Source: Actinomycetota bacterium (lineage in GTDB: Bacteria; Actinomycetota; Acidimicrobiia; IMCC26256; JAENVU01). From it: a stretch of DNA of 64,000 bases. How positions within the stretch are numbered: position 1 is the stretch's first letter; each line of letters opens with the position of its first letter. This document shows positions 52,769-61,386 of the stretch, piece by piece. Under the pieces are notes generated by a model. The model saw only the letters and a list, made by a program, of their open reading frames with translations. It was not told the origin of the DNA and made no database searches. A program made the position numbers and the translations under genes. The stretch covers positions 25,863-89,862 of the forward strand of contig VGBT01000008.1 of NCBI GenBank assembly GCA_016870395.1. Reading direction: 5' to 3'.

Positions 52769-53899
52769 TCAGGCGTCGAGGGCGAGAGGTCCTTCCGCCT
52801 CCACCAGCGAGAGCTCGGCGCCGGAGCGCAGCGCGTCGATCCGGTCGAGCCGCCGGTCGAGCTGGCGCGTGCGGGTGCTCGACAGCTCGTCGTAGGCCTT
52901 GTTCGCCGCCTCGAGGCCCTTACCCATCTTGTCCATCTGCTCGGTGAACATCGACCACTGCTTCGAGAAGTCGGCCAGCACGTCGAGGATCTGGCCGGCG
53001 GTGCGCTCGAGCCGGAACTGGTCGACGGCTTGACGGATCACGGCGAGCACCGCGAACAGCGTGAGCGGCGAGCACAGGACGATGCCACGCCCCAGGGCGA
53101 CGTCGGCGAGCCCGCCGTCGTGCTCGTGGATGAACGCGTACAGCGCCTCGTTCGGGATGAACAGGAGCACGCAGTCGACCGACGAGTCGTCGGCTCGGGT
53201 GTACTCGCGGTCGGCGAGCTCGGTGACCTTCGCGCGCACGTCGCGCAGGAACGCGTCGCAAAAGCGCACCGCCTCGAGCTCGGATTCCGCCCCGAGGAAG
53301 CGCTGGTAGTTGTCGAGCGGGAACTTCACGTCCATGTAGCAGACGCTCCCGCGAGGAAGGAGGAACGTGTAGTCGGGGATCCCGGTGCCGCCCGCGACCG
53401 AGCGCTGCTTGCGGTACTGGATGCCCTCGACGAAGCCCGCGAGCCGCAGCACGTCCTCGGCCATGCGCTCCCCCCACTGTCCGCGTGCCTTGGAGCTCGA
53501 CAGCGCTTCACGAAGGCCGCGGGTGGTCTCCGCGAGCTCGCGCAGGCCCATTTGCTGGGCGTCGGGCTGTCCCCTCAGGTGGTCGAGCTTGGCGCCGCGT
53601 CGGTCCTCGAACTCCCGCACGAGGCTCGTGACCCGCGTGAGGTCGGTGCGCATGGCCTCGAGCTGGGCCGCGAACGCCCCCTGTTGGCCGGTGAGGGTCT
53701 CCCCCACCCGGTCCCGCTCCGAGGCCATCAGGACCCGGTTGGCCTCCAGCATCTGGGCGACCGACTGCCGCCCCACCACAACGGCGGCACCCGCCGCCCC
53801 GCACGCCGCTAGGAGCACGACCACGACCAGTGAGAGGATCCAGATGATGTCCCTGGGCGCAGGGTCGCACGGGGGTGTGACACCCAAACCGGTCCCCAC
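52769..53899 (-). CDS. rmuC: DNA recombination protein RmuC
   Basis: The 376-residue protein has an N-terminal membrane helix (about 18-42), a coiled-coil region, then the RmuC nuclease-like core: 'KARGQWGERMAEDVLRLAGF', 'GTGIPDYTFLLPRG' and 'CYMDVKFPLDNYQRFL'. RmuC limits inversion between short inverted repeats in E. coli. The GTG at 53899 is 17 bases from the divergent amidohydrolase gene, so promoters overlap there. Confidence 0.92.
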   Translation of the reverse strand: MGTGLGVTPPCDPAPRDIIWILSLVVVVLLAACGAAGAAVVVGRQSVAQMLEANRVLMASERDRVGETLTGQQGAFAAQLEAMRTDLTRVTSLVREFEDRRGAKLDHLRGQPDAQQMGLRELAETTRGLREALSSSKARGQWGERMAEDVLRLAGFVEGIQYRKQRSVAGGTGIPDYTFLLPRGSVCYMDVKFPLDNYQRFLGAESELEAVRFCDAFLRDVRAKVTELADREYTRADDSSVDCVLLFIPNEALYAFIHEHDGGLADVALGRGIVLCSPLTLFAVLAVIRQAVDQFRLERTAGQILDVLADFSKQWSMFTEQMDKMGKGLEAANKAYDELSSTRTRQLDRRLDRIDALRSGAELSLVEAEGPLALDA

Positions 53900-53916
53900 G
53901 GGCGTACCGTCGGCGG

Positions 53917-55371
53917 ATGCCCCGAGACCAGACCCCGGACTCGGACCTGCCGATCAAGCTGGGTCCCGCCAGCAACGGGGAGTTCGTACCCCGGGCCCTC
54001 GGCCCGGTGGAGCAGGAGGCCGTCCGGCGGACCCGGGAGGAGGCCGAGCGCCATGCGCGGCGCCTCGGCGTCGACCGGCGTGCATTCCTGCGCACCGTCG
54101 GCGGCGCCGCCCTGATGCTCGGGATCCTCGCGGCCTGCAACGACGAGGAGCGCCGCTCCCGCGGCGAGCGCGCCGGCGGCACCTTCGACACGCCCGAAGA
54201 TCCGGCCGACGCCGACGCGGCCGCCGAGGCCCTCACCGGCGACGAGCTGGTCTTCGACGTTCAGACGCACTACCTCAACTTCGACCTGGCCGCGGCGGGC
54301 GGGTTCGCCGGCCTCGCCGCCTCGTTCCCACAGGCCGCGTGCGGCGAGCGCGACTCGCGCGCTTGCTTCTCGGTGGAGCACTACCTCGACCTGCTCTTCG
54401 CGCAGTCCGACACCGCGATGACGGTCCTCTCCGCGATTCCGATCCCCGAGCCCGCGAACCCGCTCGCGATCGAAGACATGGAGCTGGCGCTCGCGATGGC
54501 CGAGCAGCTCTGCGGCGACGGGCGCGTGCTGCTCCACGGCGGTGTACAGCCGACGATGGGGGCCGTGGGCGCCCAGCTTGACGGGATGGCCACCCTGGTG
54601 CGCGACCACCCGATCGCGGGGTGGAAGGTGTACACGCACGCGCCGGGCCCGGGATGGTGGCTCGACGACCACGACGCGAGCGCGCCGCAGGTCGGCACCG
54701 ACTTCCTGCGCCGCGTTGCGGAGACCGGACCGCGGATGGTGTGCGTGCACAAGGGCCTCTCGGGCGGCAGCGAGAATGCGTCACCCGTCGACATCGGACC
54801 CGCGGCCAAGGCCCATCCCGACATCGACTTCGTCGTGTACCACTCGGGCTACGAGTCCGGCACCCCCGAGGGCCCGTACGCCCCGACCGCGCCGCGTGGT
54901 GTGGACCGCCTCCTCGCCTCGCTCGAGCAGGCGGGCATCGGGCCGGGCGAGAACGTCTATGCGGAGCTGGGCTCCACCTGGTGGCTGCTGATGCGCGACA
55001 CCACCCAGGCGGCGCACGTGCTGGGCAAGCTCCTGGCGCACCTCGGGCCCGACCGGATCGTCTGGGGTACCGACTCCCTCTGGTACGGCTCGCCCCAGGA
55101 CCAGATCCAGGCGTTCCGCGCGTTCGAGATCTTGCCCGAGCTGCAGGAGGTGCACGGCTACCCGGCGCTGACGCCGGAGGTGAAGCGCAAGATCCTCGGC
55201 GAGAACGCGCTCGCGCTCTACGGCGTCGATGCCCCCGGAGGACCGTGCACCTTCACCGCCGACGAGCTCGCCGAGGCCCGGCGGATGCAGCCCGCGAGCT
55301 GGCACACCTACGGCCCGTCGACCTCGCGCGAGCTCGCCGCGCTCCTCGGGTCGCATGGCGCCCTGGCCTGA
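53917..55371 (+). CDS. Probable Tat-exported lipoprotein amidohydrolase
   Basis: The 484-residue protein has a Tat-like signal, but it starts late: 'GVDRRAFLRTVGGAALMLG' begins near residue 50 and ends with 'ILAACND', a lipobox. The mature domain is an amidohydrolase-2 type TIM barrel ('VFDVQTHYLNF', 'WKVYTHAPGPGWW', 'MVCVHKGL', 'WGTDSLWYG'). It would act outside the membrane. The first 50 residues preceding the Tat motif are charged and unusual; the true start may be an internal codon. Confidence 0.8.
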   Translation: MPRDQTPDSDLPIKLGPASNGEFVPRALGPVEQEAVRRTREEAERHARRLGVDRRAFLRTVGGAALMLGILAACNDEERRSRGERAGGTFDTPEDPADADAAAEALTGDELVFDVQTHYLNFDLAAAGGFAGLAASFPQAACGERDSRACFSVEHYLDLLFAQSDTAMTVLSAIPIPEPANPLAIEDMELALAMAEQLCGDGRVLLHGGVQPTMGAVGAQLDGMATLVRDHPIAGWKVYTHAPGPGWWLDDHDASAPQVGTDFLRRVAETGPRMVCVHKGLSGGSENASPVDIGPAAKAHPDIDFVVYHSGYESGTPEGPYAPTAPRGVDRLLASLEQAGIGPGENVYAELGSTWWLLMRDTTQAAHVLGKLLAHLGPDRIVWGTDSLWYGSPQDQIQAFRAFEILPELQEVHGYPALTPEVKRKILGENALALYGVDAPGGPCTFTADELAEARRMQPASWHTYGPSTSRELAALLGSHGALA

Positions 55372-55936
55372 GGTGGGCGGTACCGCGGGCCCGGTGCCGA
55401 TCGAGATGGGCACCGAGCGGCTGCGGCTGCGCCGGTGGCGCGCCGGGGATCTGGAGCCGTTCGCGGACCTGAACGCCGACCCGCAGGTGATGGAGCACCT
55501 CCCGGCGCCGCTCTCGCGCGCGGAGAGCGACGCGATGGTCGAGCGCATCGAGGAGACCTTCGACGTCCGCGGCTTCGGGCTCTGGGCGGTGGAAGTTCGG
55601 GCGTCCGGTGCGTTCGCCGGCTACGTCGGGCTGTGGCCGGCCACTTTCGACGCCCACTTCACGCCGGCCGTCGAGGTCGGTTGGCGGCTCGCGCGTTCCC
55701 AGTGGGGCCGCGGCTACGCGACCGAAGCCGCCCGGGCGGCAACCGGCGACGGCTTCGATCGCCTCGGCCTGTCGGAGATCGTCTCGTTCACCGCGGCGGT
55801 CAACGGGCGCTCCCAGCGCGTGATGGACAAGCTCGGGATGACCCGCGACCCCACCGACGACTTCGATCACCCGGCCCTGCCCGAGAGCCACCGGCTTCGG
55901 CGCCACGTCCTCTACCGGCTGACCACCCGACGTTAG
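55355..55936 (+). CDS. GNAT-family N-acetyltransferase (RimJ/RimL-like)
   Basis: The 193-residue protein has the pattern of ribosomal-protein acetyltransferases: 'TERLRLRRWRAGDLEPFADL', 'EVGWRLARSQWGRGYATEAA' and 'NGRSQRVMDKLGM', including the acetyl-CoA loop. The ATG lies 17 bases inside the previous gene. Its stop overlaps the convergent SDR gene's stop by 4 bases. Confidence 0.88.
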   Translation: MAPWPEVGGTAGPVPIEMGTERLRLRRWRAGDLEPFADLNADPQVMEHLPAPLSRAESDAMVERIEETFDVRGFGLWAVEVRASGAFAGYVGLWPATFDAHFTPAVEVGWRLARSQWGRGYATEAARAATGDGFDRLGLSEIVSFTAAVNGRSQRVMDKLGMTRDPTDDFDHPALPESHRLRRHVLYRLTTRR

Positions 55937-56694
55937 AACGTGCCGCCGTCGACGGTGATCCTGACGCCGGTGACGTAGCTCGCGGCGCCGCCGACCAGGA
56001 ACCGCACGACGCTCGCGACCTCCTCGGGCGTGCACACGTGCCCGAAGGGTGAGCCGGCGTCGAGGGTGTGGATGTCGTCGACGCCCATCGCGCCCTTCAC
56101 CAGTCGGCGCCCCATCTCGGTCTCGACCAGGCCCGGCGCGACCACGTTGACGTGGATGCCGTTGCGGCGCTCCTCCTTGGCCAGGGTCATCGCGAGCGCC
56201 TCCTGCGCCGCCTTGGCCATGTTGTAGGGCGAGGAGCTCGCGGCCATGTGCGAGGTCGCCACCGACGAGATCATCACCACGTCGCCGCGCGGGAGGTCCC
56301 GCATCGAAGGCACGAGGTGCTTGGCGAGCACGAACCCGGCGAGGGCGTGGATCCGGAACAGGCGGTCGACCTCGTCGGGCTCGGTGCGCGCGACCGCCCC
56401 GCCCCGCGACGCGATCCCGGCGCTGTGCACGAGGATCCCGACGGGTCCCATCGCGTCGAGGACCGTGTGCGCGAGCCGCTCGCAGTCGGCCGGGTCGGAC
56501 ACGTCGGCCCCGAACATCTCGGCCCGCCGCCCCCGCGCTTCCAGCTCGGCCACTGCCTCACGGGCCGCGTCCTCGTCGCGGCGGTACCCGATCGCGACGT
56601 CGGCGCCATCGGCGGCGAGCGCCATCGCGATCGCCCGGCCGATCCCCCGGCTCCCGCCGGTGACCAGGGCGAGGCGTCCCTCGAGTGCTTCCAT
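55933..56694 (-). CDS. Short-chain dehydrogenase/reductase (FabG-like)
   Basis: The 253-residue protein has TGGSRGIG, 'HSAGIASRGG', the catalytic SSVATS and 'YNMAKAAQEAL' (YxxxK), and ends with 'TGVRITVDGGTF'. It is an NAD(P)-dependent oxidoreductase; the enoyl-CoA hydratase gene upstream, 38 bases away, suggests a hydroxyacyl-CoA step in the same pathway. Confidence 0.9.
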   Translation of the reverse strand: MEALEGRLALVTGGSRGIGRAIAMALAADGADVAIGYRRDEDAAREAVAELEARGRRAEMFGADVSDPADCERLAHTVLDAMGPVGILVHSAGIASRGGAVARTEPDEVDRLFRIHALAGFVLAKHLVPSMRDLPRGDVVMISSVATSHMAASSSPYNMAKAAQEALAMTLAKEERRNGIHVNVVAPGLVETEMGRRLVKGAMGVDDIHTLDAGSPFGHVCTPEEVASVVRFLVGGAASYVTGVRITVDGGTF

Positions 56695-56732
56695 CTGTGT
56701 CCTCCCGTACGCCGCCCGTACGCTGCGGGCTG

Positions 56733-57536
56733 TCAGACCGAGAACCGGGGCGGGCGCTTCTCGATGAACGCGGCCATCGCCTCTTCCATGTCGCCGGCGA
56801 AGCTCGACAGGACCTGGGTCCGGTTCTCCATGTCGATCCCCGCGCGCAGCGAGCCGATCTCGAGCTGGCTCCACATGACCTCCTTGGTCATGCGCACCCC
56901 GAACGGGCCGTTCGCGAGGATGAGCTCGGCCTCGGCGAAGGCGGCGTCCATCAGCCCGGTGTCGGGTACCACGCGCGTCACCAGGCCGATCCGTAACGCC
57001 TCCTCGGCGTCGGCAAACCGGCCGGTGAGCATCAGCTCGTGCGCGCGTGACGCGCCGATCAGGCGCGGCAGCAGCCAGCTGGTGCCGATGTCGCAGGCGG
57101 AGAGGCCCACCCGGATGAACGCCACGTTGAAGCGGGCCGACTCGGCGGCGAGCCGAATGTCGCTGCCGAGCGCGAGCGCGAGCCCGCCACCCGAGGCGGC
57201 GCCGTTCACCGCGACGATGATCGGCTGGGGTTGCGCGCGCATCGTCGGGATCAGCTCGGCGATGTACTGCTGGACGCGCATCCCCGCGCTGGGGCGGTCG
57301 AGCCCGATCATGTCGGGCAGCGCGACGCCCTCCGCCAGGTCGAGCCCCGCGCAGAACCCCGCGCCGGCTCCCGTGAGGATGATCACCCGGCACGTTCGGT
57401 CGTGGCGCAGACGGTCGAACGCGTCGTACAGCCCCGCCAGCAACGCGTGGTTCATGGCGTTGCGGCGTTCGGGTCGGTTGAGCGTGATCACGCCGATCCC
57501 GTCACGCGGACTGGAGATCTGGATCGCGTCGGTCAT
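56733..57536 (-). CDS. Enoyl-CoA hydratase/isomerase family protein
   Basis: The 267-residue crotonase-fold protein has 'ITLNRPERRNAMNHALL', 'GAGFCAGLDLAEG' (CoA site) and 'AVNGAASGGGLALALGSDIRL' (oxyanion hole). The ATG overlaps the stop of the exonuclease gene. It would hydrate or isomerise an enoyl-CoA. Confidence 0.92.
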   Translation of the reverse strand: MTDAIQISSPRDGIGVITLNRPERRNAMNHALLAGLYDAFDRLRHDRTCRVIILTGAGAGFCAGLDLAEGVALPDMIGLDRPSAGMRVQQYIAELIPTMRAQPQPIIVAVNGAASGGGLALALGSDIRLAAESARFNVAFIRVGLSACDIGTSWLLPRLIGASRAHELMLTGRFADAEEALRIGLVTRVVPDTGLMDAAFAEAELILANGPFGVRMTKEVMWSQLEIGSLRAGIDMENRTQVLSSFAGDMEEAMAAFIEKRPPRFSV

Positions 57537-58417
57537 GGCGAGGGCTTCCTCTCTCGAGCGAGCTGCTCGGCCCGTCTGATCAGCGAGCGCGACCCGAGCC
57601 GTTCGGCCCAAGCCTGCAGGTCGGGCCCGGGCCCGGTCCAGCGCCAGTCGTCGACGGCGCCAACCTCCGCGTCGGTGCGCAGGGTCGCCAGGTCACGGAA
57701 CAGCTCGGCCAGCTCGCGCTGCTCGGCGAGAACAGTCGCGAGCCGCGCCGCGCCGCGCACCTCGACGTCCCAGCTCTGGGCCCGGGTCGGGATCGCCTCG
57801 AGGTGTCCGTAGCGAGAGAGGACGGCCGATGCAGACTTGGCTCCCCAGCCGGGCAACCCCGGGAAGCCGTCAGCGCTGTCGCCGACGAGCGCGAGCCAGT
57901 CGGGGATCGACGCCGGGTGCACGCCGAACTTCGCGACCACGCCTACCTCGTCGCGCACTTCCTGCTTGCGCCGGTCGACCTGGACGACGCGGTCGCCCAC
58001 CACGCACTGCGACAGGTCCTTGTCGGGAGTGCAGATCAGGACGCGCTCGACGCGTGCCTCCGCACCGGCCACCGCCGCGCCCGACGCCAGGCCGTCGTCC
58101 GCCTCGAGCTCCACCATGGGCCACACGACCACCCCGAGGGCGCGCAGCGCGTCCTCGAGGATCGGGAACTGGCCCAGCAGCTCGGGGTCCATTCCTGCCG
58201 AGGTCTTGTAGCCGTCCCAGAGGTCGTTGCGAAAGCTCTCGACCACGTGGTCAGTCGCGACCGCGACATGCGTGGCACCGTCTTCGAGCAGACCCAGCAA
58301 TGATCCGAGCACCCCCCGAGTGGCCGCGATCTCGACCCCGTCGCCGTCGGCTCGGGCCGGCACGGCGAAGTGATGACGGAACAGCTCGTAAGTGCCGTCA
58401 ACGAGGTGGACCTCCAT
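57533..58417 (-). CDS. 5'-3' exonuclease (DNA polymerase I N-terminal-domain-like)
   Basis: The 294-residue protein has the flap-endonuclease acid set: 'VDGTYELFRHHF', 'LEADDGLASGA', 'TPDKDLSQCV' and 'LALVGDSADGFPGLPGWGAK', the last including the helix-hairpin-helix. It is free-standing, not joined to a polymerase. Such proteins remove RNA primers or flaps. The ATG at 58417 is preferred over 58435 because the active-site VDG motif sits right after it. Confidence 0.9.
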   Translation of the reverse strand: MEVHLVDGTYELFRHHFAVPARADGDGVEIAATRGVLGSLLGLLEDGATHVAVATDHVVESFRNDLWDGYKTSAGMDPELLGQFPILEDALRALGVVVWPMVELEADDGLASGAAVAGAEARVERVLICTPDKDLSQCVVGDRVVQVDRRKQEVRDEVGVVAKFGVHPASIPDWLALVGDSADGFPGLPGWGAKSASAVLSRYGHLEAIPTRAQSWDVEVRGAARLATVLAEQRELAELFRDLATLRTDAEVGAVDDWRWTGPGPDLQAWAERLGSRSLIRRAEQLARERKPSP

Positions 58418-58479
58418 GGCCCGGCATGCTGGCACACCGATGGCGCACCCGAGGCCTCTGTTGGTGGCAGGATCGAAGG

Positions 58480-59271
58480 GTGACCGAGGAGGAGCTCCCG
58501 ACCGACGACGAGGACCGCGGAGAGGAGGACGCGGAGGACCTGGAGGAACGACGCCAGCGAATGCGCGACCGGCGCTCGTTCGCGGCGCGTCTCGCGGAGG
58601 GTGACACCTACGGAACCTTGTTCATCCTCATCATCCTCACCTACATCCTGATGGCCGTGCTCGAGCACTCGCTCTGGACACGGGCGATCACCGGCGTGTG
58701 CTTTGGCGGGACATTGCTGCTCGCGCTGCACACGTCCCACGTTCGCCATCCGGCGATCCGCTACACGGCCCTGGGGATCGTGCTCCTCACCGTCGTGATC
58801 AACGTCCTCTCCGCGCTCAGGGAGCAGGAGCCCTTCGCGGGTGCGAGCTGGCTCATGGTGATCCTCGTGCTGGCCTCGCCGATCGTGATCCTGAACCGGA
58901 TCTTCCGACATCCGGTGATCAGCGTCGAGACCATCATCGGCGCCATCGATGCCTACCTCCTCATCGCGATCACCTTCGCAACCGTGTACGCAGGGATCGA
59001 CGAGCTCGGCACCGGGTACTTCTTCGCGCAGGGATCCGCTGATCCGGTCGAGTTCGTCTACTTCAGCTTCGTCACCATCACGACGCTCGGCTTCGGCGAC
59101 CTCACCCCCGGTACCAACCTCGGCCGGGTCATCGTGAGCCTCGAGGCGGTGCTGGGCCAGATCTTCCTCGTGACCATCGTGGCGTTGCTCGTGTCCAACC
59201 TGGGCCGCGAAACGCGCCGCGCCCCCCGACACCCCCGCGACGCGTCGGATGCGTCCGAATTATCGAGCTAG
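58480..59271 (+). CDS. Two-pore-domain-like potassium channel
   Basis: The 263-residue membrane protein has an acidic N-terminus, four to five hydrophobic segments (about 45-170) and the pore loop with the selectivity filter TTLGFGD (201-207), then a final helix. It has no RCK or cyclic-nucleotide domain, so it is a simple ion channel. Its GTG lies 62 bases from the divergent exonuclease gene. Confidence 0.88.
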   Translation: MTEEELPTDDEDRGEEDAEDLEERRQRMRDRRSFAARLAEGDTYGTLFILIILTYILMAVLEHSLWTRAITGVCFGGTLLLALHTSHVRHPAIRYTALGIVLLTVVINVLSALREQEPFAGASWLMVILVLASPIVILNRIFRHPVISVETIIGAIDAYLLIAITFATVYAGIDELGTGYFFAQGSADPVEFVYFSFVTITTLGFGDLTPGTNLGRVIVSLEAVLGQIFLVTIVALLVSNLGRETRRAPRHPRDASDASELSS

Positions 59272-60368
59272 CGCGGCCGCACGCCGTACTGGAACGTGGT
59301 GCGCCAGGCCGGTGCGATCTTTACGACGTCGCCGGTCTGGGGGGCATGGATCATCTGCCCACCACCGATGTAGATGCCGACGTGGTGGAGGTCGGGATAG
59401 AAGACCACGATGTCGCCCGGTTGCAGCTGGCCCCAGGCGACCTTCGGGAACATCGCGGCCTGCGCGCCCGAGTAGTGCGGCATCCGCACGCCGGCCGCAC
59501 GCCAAGCGGCCATCGTCAGGCCCGAGCAGTCGTAGCTGTTGGGGCCCGCGGTGGCGAAGACGTAGGGCTTTCCGAGCTGGGCCCGTGCGAACGCGACCGC
59601 GGTCGCGGCGGCACCGGACACGGGCGGGGGCGCCGGGGCCGGCGCAGGTGGGGTCGTGGTCGACGGTGTGGTGGGAGAAGTCGTCGGTGCGGGAGAAACC
59701 GGCGGGGCGGGGACACCTGGCGCGCGTGGAGCGGGTGTGGTGGTCGTCGGTGGCGCCGTCGGTGCCTGCATCGGCGTGGCTGGCGTGCCGCGCAGCACCT
59801 TCGGAGTCCCGACCGGTCCGGCGCCGTCTCCGCCGGAGCCCTCGGAAGCTCCATTCGTGCTCGCCGCTCGCGCGGCGGCTTCGATCCGCTCCCGCGCGGC
59901 GTCGGCTGCCGCAGCCTCCTCCTGGAGTTGATCGCGGGCCGTCGCCTGCGCTGCGCGCTCCGCTTGGAGCCGGTCAAGGCTGGCCTCAAGCTCCTCGAAA
60001 AGCTCCTGGTCAGGCGCGTCGGCGGCTTCCACGTAGGCGGTGCGGCGAGACAGCTCGCTGACGCTGTCGACGGCGAGGATCGTCGGACTGGAGCCCGACG
60101 CCCGCTGGTAGAGGGCCGCGGCTCGGGCCCGGGCGAGCGCCCGCAACCGCTCGGCGTGGCGGCGGGCCTCGCCGATGCGGGCCTCGGTGCGCTCCAGGGC
60201 CGTCGTCGCCTGCGCCAGCCGGTACCGGGCAAGGTTGTACTCCTCGGCAAGGGCCCCCACAGTGGACTCGCCGCCGTGGTCGGGCGCGGCCGGTACCGGC
60301 AGAGCGGTGCCGAGTAGCGCCAGGAGCGCCAAGGCGGACGCGAAGAAACCTCGCCGGAGGGATGTCAT
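59268..60368 (-). CDS. NlpC/P60 cell-wall hydrolase (RipA-like)
   Basis: The 366-residue protein has a signal peptide, an N-terminal coiled coil (about 38-170), a Pro/Thr-rich linker (190-250) and a C-terminal NlpC/P60 domain. The catalytic triad is visible: Cys 281 in YDCSGLT, His 329 in HHVGIYI and His 341 in MIHAPQ. It cuts peptide stems of peptidoglycan outside the cell. The ATG at 60368 starts the signal peptide; the frame is open further upstream but that part is shared with the decayed ABC region. Confidence 0.92.
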   Translation of the reverse strand: MTSLRRGFFASALALLALLGTALPVPAAPDHGGESTVGALAEEYNLARYRLAQATTALERTEARIGEARRHAERLRALARARAAALYQRASGSSPTILAVDSVSELSRRTAYVEAADAPDQELFEELEASLDRLQAERAAQATARDQLQEEAAAADAARERIEAAARAASTNGASEGSGGDGAGPVGTPKVLRGTPATPMQAPTAPPTTTTPAPRAPGVPAPPVSPAPTTSPTTPSTTTPPAPAPAPPPVSGAAATAVAFARAQLGKPYVFATAGPNSYDCSGLTMAAWRAAGVRMPHYSGAQAAMFPKVAWGQLQPGDIVVFYPDLHHVGIYIGGGQMIHAPQTGDVVKIAPAWRTTFQYGVRPR

Positions 60369-60479
60369 TCCGTTGACCACGCTGGTTCCATCGGCCCACA
60401 CAGGCCCAGAGTTGAACGCGCTCCGCGACAATTTCTCCTCGAACCACGCGAGACGGGCACCCAGCGTCGTCGCCCCCAC

Positions 60480-60903
60480 GTGCCAGTTCTTCCTGACCCG
60501 GCCGCGCAGGACCAGAAACGCGAGCGATTGGCTGAGGGTCGCGATCCCGGCGATCCCGGCGATCCCCTGGAGCAGCTGCCTGCCGTTTCAGCCGCCCACC
60601 AGCAGCGAGCGCACTCCCGCGAGCAGGTACGTCACCGGGTTGTGCGAGGCGACCGTCGCGAGTCAGCCAGTCAGCTGTTCTTTCGGCATGAAGCTCCTGG
60701 TGAGGAGCGCGAACGCGAAGAACAGGATGAAGCTGGAGTTCACCGCCGCGGGGTTGCCGGTCTTCAGCGCGACCGCGTACGGGAAGCCATGAACGCCAGA
60801 TCCCAGAGTCCCGCGATGACGAGGAACAACCCGAGGTGGCGAGATCACGCGCGAAGCCGGCGTGCCGGGCCCGGATCGCGCCCCTGTCGTCCTACGAGCT
60901 CAT
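60480..60903 (-). pseudogene. Decayed DrrB-type ABC-2 permease
   Basis: The minus strand still reads GNPAAVNSSFILFFAFALL, PKEQLTG, LATVASHNPVTYLLAGVRSL and a basic C-terminal end, the C-terminal half of a DrrB permease. Two tryptophan codons have become TGA (60663-60665 and 60588-60590). A frameshift sits near 60790 and a stop follows the first three codons (MSS*). The N-terminal half is deleted. It is not functional. Confidence 0.85.
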
Positions 60904-61386
60904 GCTCGCCCCACCTGCTCGGGATCCTCGTACCGGAGGTGCTCGGTCCCCTCGCGCATGTGGGTGCTTGCGACCTCGAGGAACACGTCGTCGAGCGTCG
61001 GCGTGCGCAAGCTCAGGTCTCGCACCTCCACGTCGCAGGAGTTGAGCGCGACGGCCACCGGGCTCAACGCCGATGCGCCGTCGGCAGTGCGGATCGTGAG
61101 CTCGCCTCCGTACGGGTCGACGCCGGTGACGCCACGGACGTCCGAGACTGTCGATCTCCGGCCGACGAAGGCCGTAGAGGCGGGCCTGGAGGCGCAGCAG
61201 CTCCCGCCCCGACTGGCGATCGTCGAGCGCGGCGTCCTGTAGTGCCACACCAATGCGAAGCCTGACCTCGTCGGGCCGGGTGGTGACGTCATAGCCGGCG
61301 CCGTTCGGTCCGAGGAACCCGTAGATGGCGCCGGGCTCGACGGCGAGGTCGACGCCATCTACGGCCACCGTCGCGCCGAAGCGGCG
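60900..61386 (-). pseudogene. Decayed DrrA-type ABC ATPase
   Basis: The start (FGATVAVDGVDLAVEPGAIY and GFLGPNGAG) is normal, but the Lys-Thr end of Walker A and about 20 residues are lost, joining directly to YDVTTRPDEVRLRIGVALQD. After 'LRRPEID' the frame breaks and the signature motif, Walker B and H-loop are absent; the C-terminal end (LRTPTLDDVFLEV) survives in another frame. It and the permease remnant mark a lost exporter. Its 5' end overlaps the ctaA 3' end. Confidence 0.85.

Noticed and set aside
60580..60670. TGA recoded as Trp in the permease remnant
   Set aside because: TGA ends many intact genes here, including those with overlapping stops, and the permease has other disabling changes.
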